From: CAYFNK01 sp964474895
GTDB lineage: Archaea > Nanobdellota > Nanobdellia > SCGC-AAA011-G17 > PNOQ01
Reading direction: 5' to 3'
NCBI GenBank assembly: GCA_964474895.1
Contig: CAYYUK010000002.1
Coordinates: 1-57,680 of the forward strand
DNA length: 57,680 nt
Under the pieces are notes generated by a model, which had not been told where the DNA came from, ran no database searches, and worked only from the letters and a program-made list of their open reading frames with translations. The translations under genes and the position numbers were made by a program. Each line of letters starts with the position of its first letter. Positions within the stretch are counted from its first letter, which is position 1. Positions 33,709-42,015 of the stretch are shown here, piece after piece.

Positions 33709-34322
33709 AAATAATCTATACCGGCGCAGAAGCAATACTTTATCTTGAAAAAGGAAATTTAGTAAAAGAAAGAATAAAAAAATCATACAGACATCCAGAT
33801 ATTGATCTAAAAAAAAGAAAATACCCAACAAGAAGAGAAAATAAAATTCTAACAAAAGCAAAGAAAGTACAAATAAATGTCCCTGCTGTTCTGGAAGTTG
33901 ATGAAAACAACGCAAAAATAGTAATGGAATATATTAAAGGAGACGTTATAAAAAACACATTAGATAATTACCCAAAAGAAAAAAGAAAAAAAGTCTCTAA
34001 AAAAATAGGAGAACAAACAGCCATAATGCATGATAATGAAATAATACATAATGATCTAACAACTTCAAATATGATTCTAAAAGGAGAAAAGGTTTACTTC
34101 ATAGATTTCGGCCTAGGATTCATTTCAAGCAAAACTGAAGACAAGGCGGTAGACATCCATTTGATAAAACAAGCATTCGAATCCAAACACTATCTAAATT
34201 ACGAAGAAATTCTAAAAGCATTCCTACAAGGCTACAAAAAAAGCAAATACTACAAAGAAACATTAGAAAGACTAGAAAAAGTAGAAAAGAGAGGAAGATA
34301 CAAAAGAAAGAACTCTAATTAA
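33705..34322 (+). CDS. bud32: Bud32 kinase of the KEOPS complex
   Basis: 205 aa, the short atypical kinase family that with Kae1 makes tRNA t6A37. Landmarks: GAEAILYL and VKERIKKSYRHPDID at the N-terminus, VMEYIKG, HNDLTTSNMIL (catalytic loop, usual HGDLTTSN with Asn for Gly) and VYFIDFGLGF (DFG). The ATG overlaps the SRP54 stop (ATGA). Kae1, Cgi121 and Pcc1 are not in this window, so the operon is rearranged from the usual Kae1-Bud32 pairing. Confidence 0.93.
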   Translation: MKIIYTGAEAILYLEKGNLVKERIKKSYRHPDIDLKKRKYPTRRENKILTKAKKVQINVPAVLEVDENNAKIVMEYIKGDVIKNTLDNYPKEKRKKVSKKIGEQTAIMHDNEIIHNDLTTSNMILKGEKVYFIDFGLGFISSKTEDKAVDIHLIKQAFESKHYLNYEEILKAFLQGYKKSKYYKETLERLEKVEKRGRYKRKNSN

Positions 34323-34361
34323 TAACATTTAAAAAATCAAAAAACTACTCAATAAAGTAAA

Positions 34362-34619
34362 ATGCCAGAAAAATTCATTCTAGTTCAAACAGACGAAGGG
34401 CACCAAGAAGTGGGACTTTTTGTTGAGAGGGAAATAGAAAAACACGAAGGCCATATAGCGATTAAAGAAATTATAAGACTTGCAACAGAGAGATTTGGAT
34501 ATAACCCCTTTAGACAAGTAGATGAAGACTTCAAAAGAAGGGCAGAGTGTCATAATAGGAAATGGGGATATATTCCGATAGTAAATGGTGAAATAGTAGA
34601 TCCTTCGCTATACAATTAA
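34362..34619 (+). CDS. Hypothetical protein, 85 aa
   Basis: No family recognised. Short and soluble, with segments GLFVEREIEKHEGHIAIKEIIR and TERFGYNPFRQ. A TATA-like element (34325-34335) about 30 nt before the ATG supports it. It is convergent with gyrA and overlaps its stop by 4 bp. Confidence 0.55.
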   Translation: MPEKFILVQTDEGHQEVGLFVEREIEKHEGHIAIKEIIRLATERFGYNPFRQVDEDFKRRAECHNRKWGYIPIVNGEIVDPSLYN

Positions 34620-37012
34620 TTCTCAAAAGCAACAATAGCTTTAACCCGGTCATCAGAGCCAAGCCTCATAAGTCTTACACCCTGTGTATTCCTACCAACT
34701 TTAGAAATATTTTTTACATTAGTTCTAATCAAAATTCCTTTCTTCGAAATAATCATAACTTCTCTATCTTCAGGAACACATTTTACACCAACAACATTGC
34801 CGTTCCTTTCAGTAGTTTTAATATTAATAACACCCTTTCCACCCCTATTAATCAGTCTATAATCTCCGATATCAGTTCTCTTCCCAAATCCATTCTCACT
34901 AACGGTTAAACAAGTTCCATCAGCGATTTCCATATCTACAACTTTATCATTCTTACCTAAACTAATCCCTCTGACACCTGAAGAACCACGACCACTAGAA
35001 CGAACATTCTTCTCATTAAACCTAACAGCCATACCATTAGAACTAGCTAATAACAATTCTTTATTTCCATCAGTTAATTTAACACTAACCAAATTATCTC
35101 CATCTCTCAAACCAATTCCAATAATTCCAGATTTTCTTGGTCTAGAATAGTCATTCAACTTAGATTTCTTAACTAAACCTTTCTTAGTTGCCATAACCAA
35201 ATATTTTCCTTCACTAAACTCTTTTACAGAAATGACTGCACTAACTTTCTCATCTTTTCCAACACCAAGTAAATTAACTATATTGCCACCCTTAGAATAA
35301 CGAGAAGTGCTTGGAATATTATATGCTTTCAACCAGTAAACTTTTCCTTTATTTGTAAAAATCAATAAATAATCGTGAGTGTTACATACAAAAACATCTT
35401 TGACAAAATCACTTTCCTTCGTCCCCATGGCCTTTATTCCTTTCCCACCCCTTTTCTGCTGTTTGTAAGTATCAACTGGTAATCTGTTAACATAACCATC
35501 ATCAGTCAAAGTAATTGCAACTTCTTCTTTCTTAATCAGATCTTCATTCTCAATTTCTTCATCACTATCTTCTATTCTTGTTAATCTATCATTACCATAT
35601 TTTCTCTTAATTTCAGTCAATTCATCCTTTATTATCTTTAGAATTTTACTTTCATTATCCAAAATTTCTTTTAACTCTTTGATTAATTTAATCAAACCAT
35701 CATATTCTTCTTTCAATTTATTAGTTTCAAGAGAAGTTAATTTCTGCAACTTCATATCCAAAATTGCTTGTACTTGTAGTTCACTTAACTTAAATCCGGA
35801 CATTAAAGAGCTTTTAGCGATTGAAACATCTTTACTTGATTTTATAGTTTTAATAACTGCATCAATATTATCCAAAGCAACTTTCAAACCTTCCAAAATA
35901 TGCGCCCTCTTCTTGGCCTTAGTTAATTCAAATTGGGTTCTCTTAGTTACAACATCTTTTCTATGACTTACAAAATGTTTTAATAACTCTCTCAAACTCA
36001 AAACTTTTGGCTCATTATCAACCAAAGCAAGCATATTTATTCCAAAAGAAGTTTGCAACTGAGAATGTTTATACAACTGATTTAAAATTAATTCAGCATT
36101 AGAACTTCTTTTCAGTTCAATAACAACCCTCATTCCAGTTCTATCACTTTCATCTCTAATATCAGAAATTCCTTCAATTCTTTTACTCTTAACTAACTCA
36201 GCAATTGTTTCTATCAAATGAGTTTTATTAACTTGATAAGGAATCTCTGTAATTATTATTCTTTTTTCTTCAACTTCACATACAGCTCTAACTCTAATTT
36301 GACCTTTTCCAGTTTTGAAAGCGTTAACTATTCCAGAATTACCTAAAATAATTCCACCGGTAGGAAAATCAGGACCATTAATTACTTCCATCAATTCAGC
36401 CAACTCAACTTCAGGATTATCAATAACTTTTATTGCAGCATCAACAACTTCGTTCAAATTATGTGGTGGAATATTTGTTGCCATACCGACGGCAATTCCA
36501 TAAGAACCATTGACCAAAATATTAGGGAACTTAGATGGTAAAACTAAAGGCTCTTCTAAACTCTCATCAAAATTAGGAACAAAAGGTACAGTTTCTTTTT
36601 CAATATCTTCAAGTATTTCTTCAGCAACTTTAGCTAACTTGGCTTCAGTGTACCTCATTGCTGCAGGAGGATCCCCATCAACAGAACCAAAGTTACCCTG
36701 TCCTTTAACTAACGGATGTCTTAAGGAAAAACTTTGGGCCATTCTAACTAAAGAACCATAAACTGCAGCGTCTCCATGTGGGTGAAATTTACCCAGAACT
36801 TCTCCAACAACTCTTGCAGATTTTCTAAAAGGTTTATTACTTAACAAACCCATTTTATACATTGCATAAAGAATTCTTCTATGAACTGGTTTTAAACCAT
36901 CTTTAACATCTGGCAAAGCCCTACTAACAATAACAGACATAGCATAATCTATGTAACTCTCTTTCAATTCAGTCTCTATTAATCTCTGCTTTACCCTGTC
37001 CATTTCACACAT
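34616..37012 (-). CDS. gyrA: DNA gyrase subunit A
   Basis: 798 aa from the ATG at 37012, or 795 from the ATG at 37003, which is 1 nt after the gyrB stop. The catalytic Tyr121 lies in AAMRYTEAKL. The GyrA box QQKRGGKG distinguishes gyrase from topoisomerase IV. The quinolone-determining positions corresponding to E. coli Ser83 and Asp87 are Ala82 and Gly86 (HPHGDAAVYG), which would weaken quinolone binding. Bacterial-type gyrase occurs in several euryarchaeal and DPANN lineages, introducing negative supercoils. It overlaps gyrB by 8 bp. Confidence 0.97.
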   Translation of the reverse strand: MCEMDRVKQRLIETELKESYIDYAMSVIVSRALPDVKDGLKPVHRRILYAMYKMGLLSNKPFRKSARVVGEVLGKFHPHGDAAVYGSLVRMAQSFSLRHPLVKGQGNFGSVDGDPPAAMRYTEAKLAKVAEEILEDIEKETVPFVPNFDESLEEPLVLPSKFPNILVNGSYGIAVGMATNIPPHNLNEVVDAAIKVIDNPEVELAELMEVINGPDFPTGGIILGNSGIVNAFKTGKGQIRVRAVCEVEEKRIIITEIPYQVNKTHLIETIAELVKSKRIEGISDIRDESDRTGMRVVIELKRSSNAELILNQLYKHSQLQTSFGINMLALVDNEPKVLSLRELLKHFVSHRKDVVTKRTQFELTKAKKRAHILEGLKVALDNIDAVIKTIKSSKDVSIAKSSLMSGFKLSELQVQAILDMKLQKLTSLETNKLKEEYDGLIKLIKELKEILDNESKILKIIKDELTEIKRKYGNDRLTRIEDSDEEIENEDLIKKEEVAITLTDDGYVNRLPVDTYKQQKRGGKGIKAMGTKESDFVKDVFVCNTHDYLLIFTNKGKVYWLKAYNIPSTSRYSKGGNIVNLLGVGKDEKVSAVISVKEFSEGKYLVMATKKGLVKKSKLNDYSRPRKSGIIGIGLRDGDNLVSVKLTDGNKELLLASSNGMAVRFNEKNVRSSGRGSSGVRGISLGKNDKVVDMEIADGTCLTVSENGFGKRTDIGDYRLINRGGKGVINIKTTERNGNVVGVKCVPEDREVMIISKKGILIRTNVKNISKVGRNTQGVRLMRLGSDDRVKAIVAFEN

Positions 37013-38906
37013 CCAAATTCCTTACTTCTTTCGCATGAGCTTGTATAAACTCTCTACGTGGCTCAACTTCAACACCCATAAGAATGCTAAACAACTCATC
37101 GGCATGAACAGCGTCTTCAATTGTAATTTGCTTCAAAGTTCTTTTTTCAGGATCCATAGTAGTATCCCAAAGTTGATCAGGATTCATTTCTCCCAAACCT
37201 TTATACCTTTGAATTGTAATTCCTTCTTTACCAATTTCTTTCAACTTTTCTTCAAGTTCGGCATCAGAATAAACATAAGTAACACTTTTTCCTTTTTTAA
37301 TTCCATAGAGTGGAGGAACTGCCAAATACAAATAACCTTTTTCAATCAAAGGTTTCATTTGTCTATAAAAGAAAGTTAACAAAAGTGTTGCAATATGATT
37401 TCCATCAATATCTGCATCAGTCATAATTATAATTTTATGATATCTTAATTTATCAAGATTAAATTCATCACCAATATTAGCACCAATAGCAGAAATAAGT
37501 GTAGACAATTCTTTGTTAGTCAAAATTTTATCAAGCCTAGACTTTTCAACATTCAAAACTTTTCCCCTCAAAGGTAAAATAGCTTGGAACTCTCTAGATC
37601 TAGCACCCTTTGCACTTCCACCTGCACTTTCTCCCTCAACAATAAATATTTCACTCAGAGCAGGATCTTTAGATTGACAATCAGCTAACTTTCCAGGCAA
37701 AGAACCAGAATCTAAAACTCCTTTCCTTCTAGTTAACTCTCTAGCTTTCCTTGCAGCCTCCCTTGCTTTAGAAGACAAAACAGCTTTACTGCAAATAGTT
37801 TTAGCAATGTCGGGATTTTCCTCAAAGAAAGTACTCAAACCAGAACTTACTATCCTATCAACTATCCCTTTAACTTCCAAATTACCAAGTTTAGTTTTAG
37901 TCTGACCTTCGAAATGCGGATCTTGAACTTTCAAAGATATAATACAAGTTAAACCTTCTTTCAAATCATCACCACTAACTCTATCTTTAGAAATATTTTT
38001 TTTCTTAATATAATCATTAACTACCCTAGTCAAGGCAGTTTTGAACCCCATAACATGAGTTCCACCTTCATGTGTATGAATATTATTTACAAAACCATAC
38101 AAATTTTCTTGATAACCATCATTATATTGAACAGAAACTTCAACACTAGTATTATTTTTTTCTTTTTCAAAATAAATTATTTCATCATGTAAAACAGTTT
38201 TTTTCTTATTTACAAATTTAATAAAATCTTTAATTCCACCTTCAGAAACAAAAATATCACTTTTTTCATTTCTTTCATCAAAAATAGAAATTTCAACGCC
38301 CTTATTCAAAAAAGCTAACTCCCTAATTCGATTTGCTAAAATATCATATTCATATTCAGTTTCAGAAAAAATTTCATCATCAGGTAAAAAATGAATAGAA
38401 GTTCCCGTGCCTTCAGCACCATTATCGGATAATTTAGGATTTGGCAAAGCAATTCCTTTTTCAAATCTTTGCTCGTAAGTTTTTCCATTTTGTTTGACTT
38501 TAACAATCAACCAATTAGAAAGTGCATTCACAACAGAAACACCAACACCATGTAAACCACCAGAAACTTTGTAAGAATCTTTGTCAAACTTACCACCCGC
38601 ATGCAAGGTTCCCAAAACAACTTCTACTGCAGATTTTCCAGTTTCAGAATGAACATCTATTGGGATACCCCGTCCATTGTCTACAACTAAGATACTATTA
38701 TCTTCTTTTATTGTAACACTAATCTTATCACAGAATCCAGCCAGGGCTTCATCAATAGAGTTGTCTACAACTTCATATACCATGTGATGTAGTCCTCTAG
38801 AACCAGTATCACCTATGTACATTGAAGGTCTCTTTCTCACCCCTTCTAGGCCCTTTAAGACCTGTATTTTTTGAGCGTTATAGCTAGATTGTTTGTTAGT
38901 TTCCAT
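37005..38906 (-). CDS. gyrB: DNA gyrase subunit B
   Basis: 633 aa from the ATG at 38906 (METNKQS), behind a TTTTTGGGGATT leader. The GHKL ATPase has EVVDNSIDEALAG, VDNGRGIP and GGLHGVGVSVVNALS. The Toprim domain has EGESAGGSAKGARSREFQ and DADIDGNHI. The C-terminal RYKGLGEMNP block is present. An in-frame upstream extension (33 bp, to 38939) would add a hydrophobic Phe-rich start and is not credible. TATA box at 38946-38957 serves gyrB-gyrA. Confidence 0.97.
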   Translation of the reverse strand: METNKQSSYNAQKIQVLKGLEGVRKRPSMYIGDTGSRGLHHMVYEVVDNSIDEALAGFCDKISVTIKEDNSILVVDNGRGIPIDVHSETGKSAVEVVLGTLHAGGKFDKDSYKVSGGLHGVGVSVVNALSNWLIVKVKQNGKTYEQRFEKGIALPNPKLSDNGAEGTGTSIHFLPDDEIFSETEYEYDILANRIRELAFLNKGVEISIFDERNEKSDIFVSEGGIKDFIKFVNKKKTVLHDEIIYFEKEKNNTSVEVSVQYNDGYQENLYGFVNNIHTHEGGTHVMGFKTALTRVVNDYIKKKNISKDRVSGDDLKEGLTCIISLKVQDPHFEGQTKTKLGNLEVKGIVDRIVSSGLSTFFEENPDIAKTICSKAVLSSKAREAARKARELTRRKGVLDSGSLPGKLADCQSKDPALSEIFIVEGESAGGSAKGARSREFQAILPLRGKVLNVEKSRLDKILTNKELSTLISAIGANIGDEFNLDKLRYHKIIIMTDADIDGNHIATLLLTFFYRQMKPLIEKGYLYLAVPPLYGIKKGKSVTYVYSDAELEEKLKEIGKEGITIQRYKGLGEMNPDQLWDTTMDPEKRTLKQITIEDAVHADELFSILMGVEVEPRREFIQAHAKEVRNLDV

Positions 38907-38945
38907 TGAAAATCCCCAAAAACCTAAAGAAAAAAACATGCTTAA

Positions 38946-38957
38946 GTATATAAAGCT
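38946..38957 (-). promoter_or_regulatory. TATA box of gyrB-gyrA
   Basis: Minus strand AGCTTTATATAC, about 46 nt before the gyrB ATG; the leader contains a GGGG element. Confidence 0.55.
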
Positions 38958-39046
38958 TTCTGCTAAAATTCAGGTAATACAAGCTCTGTACTATCAAAAT
39001 TCAATTTTTAAGAAATTACTAAATTCTTTATAAATTTTTGTATGAT

Positions 39047-39595
39047 TTAGTACAAAGGACTAGCTAATAACCTCTTTTTTATCACAGCATCCTTTCCTTC
39101 TCCAATCCCGGAAAAAAGCCCATCTGCAAGCAATAATTTCTTATTTTCCCTACTAAAAAGCTTAGGAAACAAACCAGTACTAACATCAGAAGCCATTATA
39201 TTATAATTCTTACCAAGAACATGATGAAAAATAAACATAGATCTTTCCACATGGTAATCTGAAGTAACCAATAAAACATTTTTCCATTTATTCTTCTTTA
39301 AAATTTGTTTAGAAAAAATAGCATTACCAACAGTATCTTTAGACTGCTCTTCAATAAAAATTCTTCTAGAAGGGACACCCAAACCAATAGCATAATCCTT
39401 CATTAACTTAGAAAGTGATTTTTTCCTACTCGTACCACCAGTCATAATCAAATTCTTAGCGAAGCCATCTTTATACATCTTAACACCTTGTTTAACTCTC
39501 AACTTAGATTCAGTTCCCAAAGAATTACCTCTAAAACCACAACCAAGAATTAAAATAACATCGGCCCAATGTTTATGCATATGAAACTTACTCAT
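39047..39595 (-). CDS. DUF218 family protein (YdcF/SanA-like)
   Basis: 182 aa from the ATG at 39595, which has a TATA box (39616-39625, minus) centred 25 nt upstream; the next in-frame ATG (39634) would start at a TATA element and is less likely. DUF218 signatures: VILILGCGFRGN at the N-terminus, TGGTSR, and KNVLLVTSDYHVERSMFIFHHVLG. No membrane segment is seen in the chosen product. Some bacterial members affect envelope integrity, but the reaction is unknown. Confidence 0.85.
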   Translation of the reverse strand: MSKFHMHKHWADVILILGCGFRGNSLGTESKLRVKQGVKMYKDGFAKNLIMTGGTSRKKSLSKLMKDYAIGLGVPSRRIFIEEQSKDTVGNAIFSKQILKKNKWKNVLLVTSDYHVERSMFIFHHVLGKNYNIMASDVSTGLFPKLFSRENKKLLLADGLFSGIGEGKDAVIKKRLLASPLY

Positions 39596-39667
39596 AAAAC
39601 AATAATTAAAATTTAACTTTATAAGTTTTCTCATAACTTTTATAAACTAAAAGAATAAAAGAAAAAT

Positions 39668-39928
39668 ATGGAATTAAGAATAGTCGCGATGGCATTGCTA
39701 CTTTTTCTAGCTGTGTTCTTTCTTGGAGTTGGCATAACTGGATTTGCAGTATTTTCAGAAACATGTTGCGATCAGTTAGACAAAAACTGCGAACCATCCA
39801 ATGCTTGCGTAAGATATTCGGAAGATAATACGACAATGAATTTAATGAACACTTTTGCAGGAATAGGATTAGTTGCTGCCGCAGCTTTAGTTTACAAGTA
39901 TGGAAAACCAAAAAAGAAGAAAAGATGA
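39668..39928 (+). CDS. Small membrane protein with TGFAV motif, 86 aa
   Basis: Two membrane helices (about 3-26 and 60-78) flank an extracellular loop with Cys residues (ETCCDQLDKNCEPSNACVRY). A short GITGFAVF segment follows the first helix, and a basic KPKKKKR tail ends the protein. A TATA box at 39636-39648 lies 25 nt upstream (leaderless). It overlaps the PIN gene by 4 nt. Function unknown. Confidence 0.65.
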   Translation: MELRIVAMALLLFLAVFFLGVGITGFAVFSETCCDQLDKNCEPSNACVRYSEDNTTMNLMNTFAGIGLVAAAALVYKYGKPKKKKR

Positions 39929-40266
39929 AAACAATTCTACTTGATACAAATTTCATCGTCTCGGCTCTAAAAAACAAAATAGATATATTTAGAGAAATTG
40001 AAAGAATAATTGAAGAGAATTACGAAATAAAGATAATAGACAAAACAGTACAAGAACTAGAAAAACTAAAAGAAAAATTAGCAATACAAATAATAAAAAA
40101 AATAAAAAAAATAAAAGCAACAGAAGACGTAGATACAGAAATAGTAAAGAACTCAGATAAAAATACAATAGTAGCAACCCTAGACAGAGAATTAAAACAT
40201 AAACTAAAGGATAAAGGGATAAGAACAATAACAATAAGGCAAAAAAAGTATTTTAAAATTAATTAA
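39925..40266 (+). CDS. PIN-domain protein (Fcf1/Utp23-like, COG1412)
   Basis: 113 aa. The N-terminal LLDTNFIVSALKNKID carries the first catalytic Asp, followed by VQELEKL and the C-terminal DKNTIVATLDRELKHKLKDKGIRT with the acidic cluster. This is the COG1412 group, related to ribosome-biogenesis nucleases, and not a VapC with an antitoxin beside it. Coupled to the small membrane protein by an ATGA overlap. Confidence 0.8.
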   Translation: MKTILLDTNFIVSALKNKIDIFREIERIIEENYEIKIIDKTVQELEKLKEKLAIQIIKKIKKIKATEDVDTEIVKNSDKNTIVATLDRELKHKLKDKGIRTITIRQKKYFKIN

Positions 40267-40274
40267 GAAAAATT

Positions 40275-40523
40275 TTACAATGATTGTTGGACTGATTCAT
40301 ACAACCACTGGGCCGCAACAGCATACGAAACAAGTTTGGCACCTTCCAAAATATAAAGGGGAGCACAAAAAAGAGACGCTTCAAGTGGACCTAATCTTTC
40401 TTTTTTTGCATAGTCATGTGCAATCCTAATAAAGCTACCTGGCTCAAATATTTCCCTAAAGCTACCACCCAAATCATATAGAAAGTCAACTAATCTATTT
40501 TGATTACAATCACCATCTGTCAT
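40275..40523 (-). CDS. Hypothetical protein, 82 aa
   Basis: Unrecognised. An N-terminal soluble part (MTDGDCNQNRLVDFLYDL) and a hydrophobic helix-rich C-terminus (LEASLFCAPLYILEGAKLVSYAVAAQWLY) that could be membrane-associated. A TATA-like TTTTAAATTTAAA about 25 nt upstream supports a real start at 40523. Convergent with the PIN gene. Confidence 0.5.
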   Translation of the reverse strand: MTDGDCNQNRLVDFLYDLGGSFREIFEPGSFIRIAHDYAKKERLGPLEASLFCAPLYILEGAKLVSYAVAAQWLYESVQQSL

Positions 40524-40620
40524 AAAATAACTAAACAGTTTAAATTTAAAAAGTATTCATTTCATAATATTTTCCATCCGAAAGGTTTAAAAATCAACAA
40601 TAAGCCTCAATCTCTATAAA

Positions 40621-41172
40621 ATGTTTTACGAAGTCGAAATAAAAGACCACATAAGAGTTCCTCCATCAAAATTTGGAGAATTCGTTGAAGAATCAGTACT
40701 AAAATCACTTGTAGATAGATTTGAAGGATATGTATCTGAAGAGTTAGGATTCGTTGTTGGTGTGTCCACCGTAGAAAAAATTGGAGAGGGAGTAATAATC
40801 CATGGTGATGGGGCTGCACACTATGAAACCACATTTAAAGTAATAACTTTCAAACCAGAATTACAAGAAGTAATCATAGGAAAGATTTCAGATATAACTG
40901 ATTTCGGAGCATTTATTGAAATTGGACCAATAGATGGAATGATTCACATAGGTCAAACAATGGATGATTTTGTATCATTAAGCAATAATACTTTACAAGG
41001 AAGAGAATCAAAAAAAGTTTTAAAAATAAATGATCTTTGCAGAGCAAGAATAATAGCAATTTCATATAAAGATCCTACAAATCCAAAGATAGGTCTCACA
41101 ATGAGACAGAATAAAATGGGAAATATTAAATGGTTAGATGAAGAAGGTAAGAAAACCAAAAATAAAAAATGA
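40621..41172 (+). CDS. rpoE1: RNA polymerase subunit Rpb7 (RpoE1, E')
   Basis: 183 aa. The N-terminal SHS2-like tip domain (MFYEVEIKDHIRVPPSKF) and C-terminal S1 domain (GKISDITDFGAFIEIGPIDGMIHI) are those of archaeal RpoE'. Pairs with Rpb4 (23915-24247) as the stalk that binds exiting RNA. The TATA-like element about 27 nt upstream suggests a leaderless start. It overlaps Spt4 by 4 nt. Confidence 0.96.
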   Translation: MFYEVEIKDHIRVPPSKFGEFVEESVLKSLVDRFEGYVSEELGFVVGVSTVEKIGEGVIIHGDGAAHYETTFKVITFKPELQEVIIGKISDITDFGAFIEIGPIDGMIHIGQTMDDFVSLSNNTLQGRESKKVLKINDLCRARIIAISYKDPTNPKIGLTMRQNKMGNIKWLDEEGKKTKNKK

Positions 41173-41348
41173 AAAAAATATGTAAAAAATGCAAGTATAT
41201 AGTTGAAGGTAATGTTTGTCCAGTTTGTAAGTCAAATCAATTCACAGATACGATGAAAGGAAGAATAATTATAATGGACTCTGAAAAGTCAGAGATAGCA
41301 AAAAAGTTAGATATAAAAGTTAAAGGAGAATATGCAATAAAAATATGA
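41169..41348 (+). CDS. spt4: Transcription elongation factor Spt4 (RpoE2, E'')
   Basis: 59 aa. Zinc-binding CKKCKYIVEGNVCPVCKS has the two CxxC pairs, and the rest of the small beta domain includes GRIIIMDSEKSEIAKKLDIK. It partners Spt5 (NusG-like) as processivity factor. It overlaps its neighbours by 4 nt on each side: Rpb7 stop and S24e start. The order Rpb7-Spt4-S24e-S27ae is the standard archaeal one. Confidence 0.95.
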   Translation: MKKICKKCKYIVEGNVCPVCKSNQFTDTMKGRIIIMDSEKSEIAKKLDIKVKGEYAIKI

Positions 41349-41686
41349 AAGTCGTCAAAGATGAAAAATCATTCGCCCTACCAAGGAGAGAAATAATCAT
41401 AGAATTTCCACACACAGAAAAACCAACACCTTCGGAAGAACAAGTAAATGGAGAAATTGTAAAGAAATTCAAGTGTAAGGAAGAATTAATAGCAATAAAA
41501 AAAATAAAAACAAAGTTTGGATCAACAGAGGCAATAGTTGAAGTTTATATTTATGATGATTTAGATTCTATGAAAAAAATAGAAAGAATAAAAGAAAAAA
41601 AAGAAGAACCAAAACCAGTAGAAAAACCTGCTGAGGCAAAGAAAGATGGCGAAGAAACCAAAACCAAAGAACAAAGTAACGAGTAA
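41345..41686 (+). CDS. rps24e: Ribosomal protein S24e
   Basis: 113 aa. Core elements LPRREIIIEFPHTEKPTPS and FGSTEAIVEVYIYDDLDSMKKIE match S24e; the end is a Lys/Glu/Pro-rich tail (KPAEAKKDGEETK). It overlaps Spt4 by 4 nt and S27ae by 41 nt, an unusually long overlap created by the tail. Confidence 0.94.
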   Translation: MKVVKDEKSFALPRREIIIEFPHTEKPTPSEEQVNGEIVKKFKCKEELIAIKKIKTKFGSTEAIVEVYIYDDLDSMKKIERIKEKKEEPKPVEKPAEAKKDGEETKTKEQSNE

Positions 41687-41861
41687 AAAATTCTCCAAAT
41701 ATAAGATAGAAGGAGACAAGATAGAGAGAAAAGCTACTTGTCCAAAATGCGGAGCAGGAACATTTTTAGCAGTTCACAAAGGCAGAAAACACTGTGGAAA
41801 GTGCGCATATACTATTTTTGAAGGAAAAGAGACAAGTAATTCTGTAACCATTCCAGAGTAG
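41646..41861 (+). CDS. rps27ae: Ribosomal protein S27ae (eS31)
   Basis: 71 aa; basic N-terminus (AKKPKPKNKVTSKK), then a zinc ribbon CPKCGAGTFLAVHKGRKHCGKC of the S27ae type. The first 41 bp overlap the S24e gene in another frame. If an internal start is used the basic extension would be shorter, but the overlap preserves coupling. Confidence 0.93.
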   Translation: MAKKPKPKNKVTSKKFSKYKIEGDKIERKATCPKCGAGTFLAVHKGRKHCGKCAYTIFEGKETSNSVTIPE

Positions 41862-41875
41862 CACTTACCGAAAGA

Positions 41876-41956
41876 TTTATAAATAAGTTGACACTTCTAG
41901 AGATATATCACCTCTTTTTCCCTAGGAAAGGACATCAGTCTCTTCCTGGGGTTTTA
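41876..41956 (+). ncRNA. Candidate short transcript with hairpin terminator
   Basis: A TATA box GATTTATAAATAAG at 41874-41885 predicts transcription start near 41906 with no ORF following. A 9-bp stem (41920-41928 with 41943-41951, CCCTAGGAA/TTCCTGGGG with one wobble and a 14-nt loop) is followed by TTTTAT, so a transcript of about 50 nt would end there. It is also the gap between S27ae and the giant protease. Could be only a structured leader or terminator. Confidence 0.3.
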
Positions 41957-42015
41957 TAATCAATTTCTCGGAAAAACCTTTTTATACTAACAAAAATATA
42001 ACCTGACCAGAGAAA

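Noticed and set aside
38907..38939. N-terminal extension of gyrB
   Set aside because: The extra 11 residues are hydrophobic Phe-rich and lie in the promoter/leader region; the METNKQS start fits the ribosome binding site and family length.
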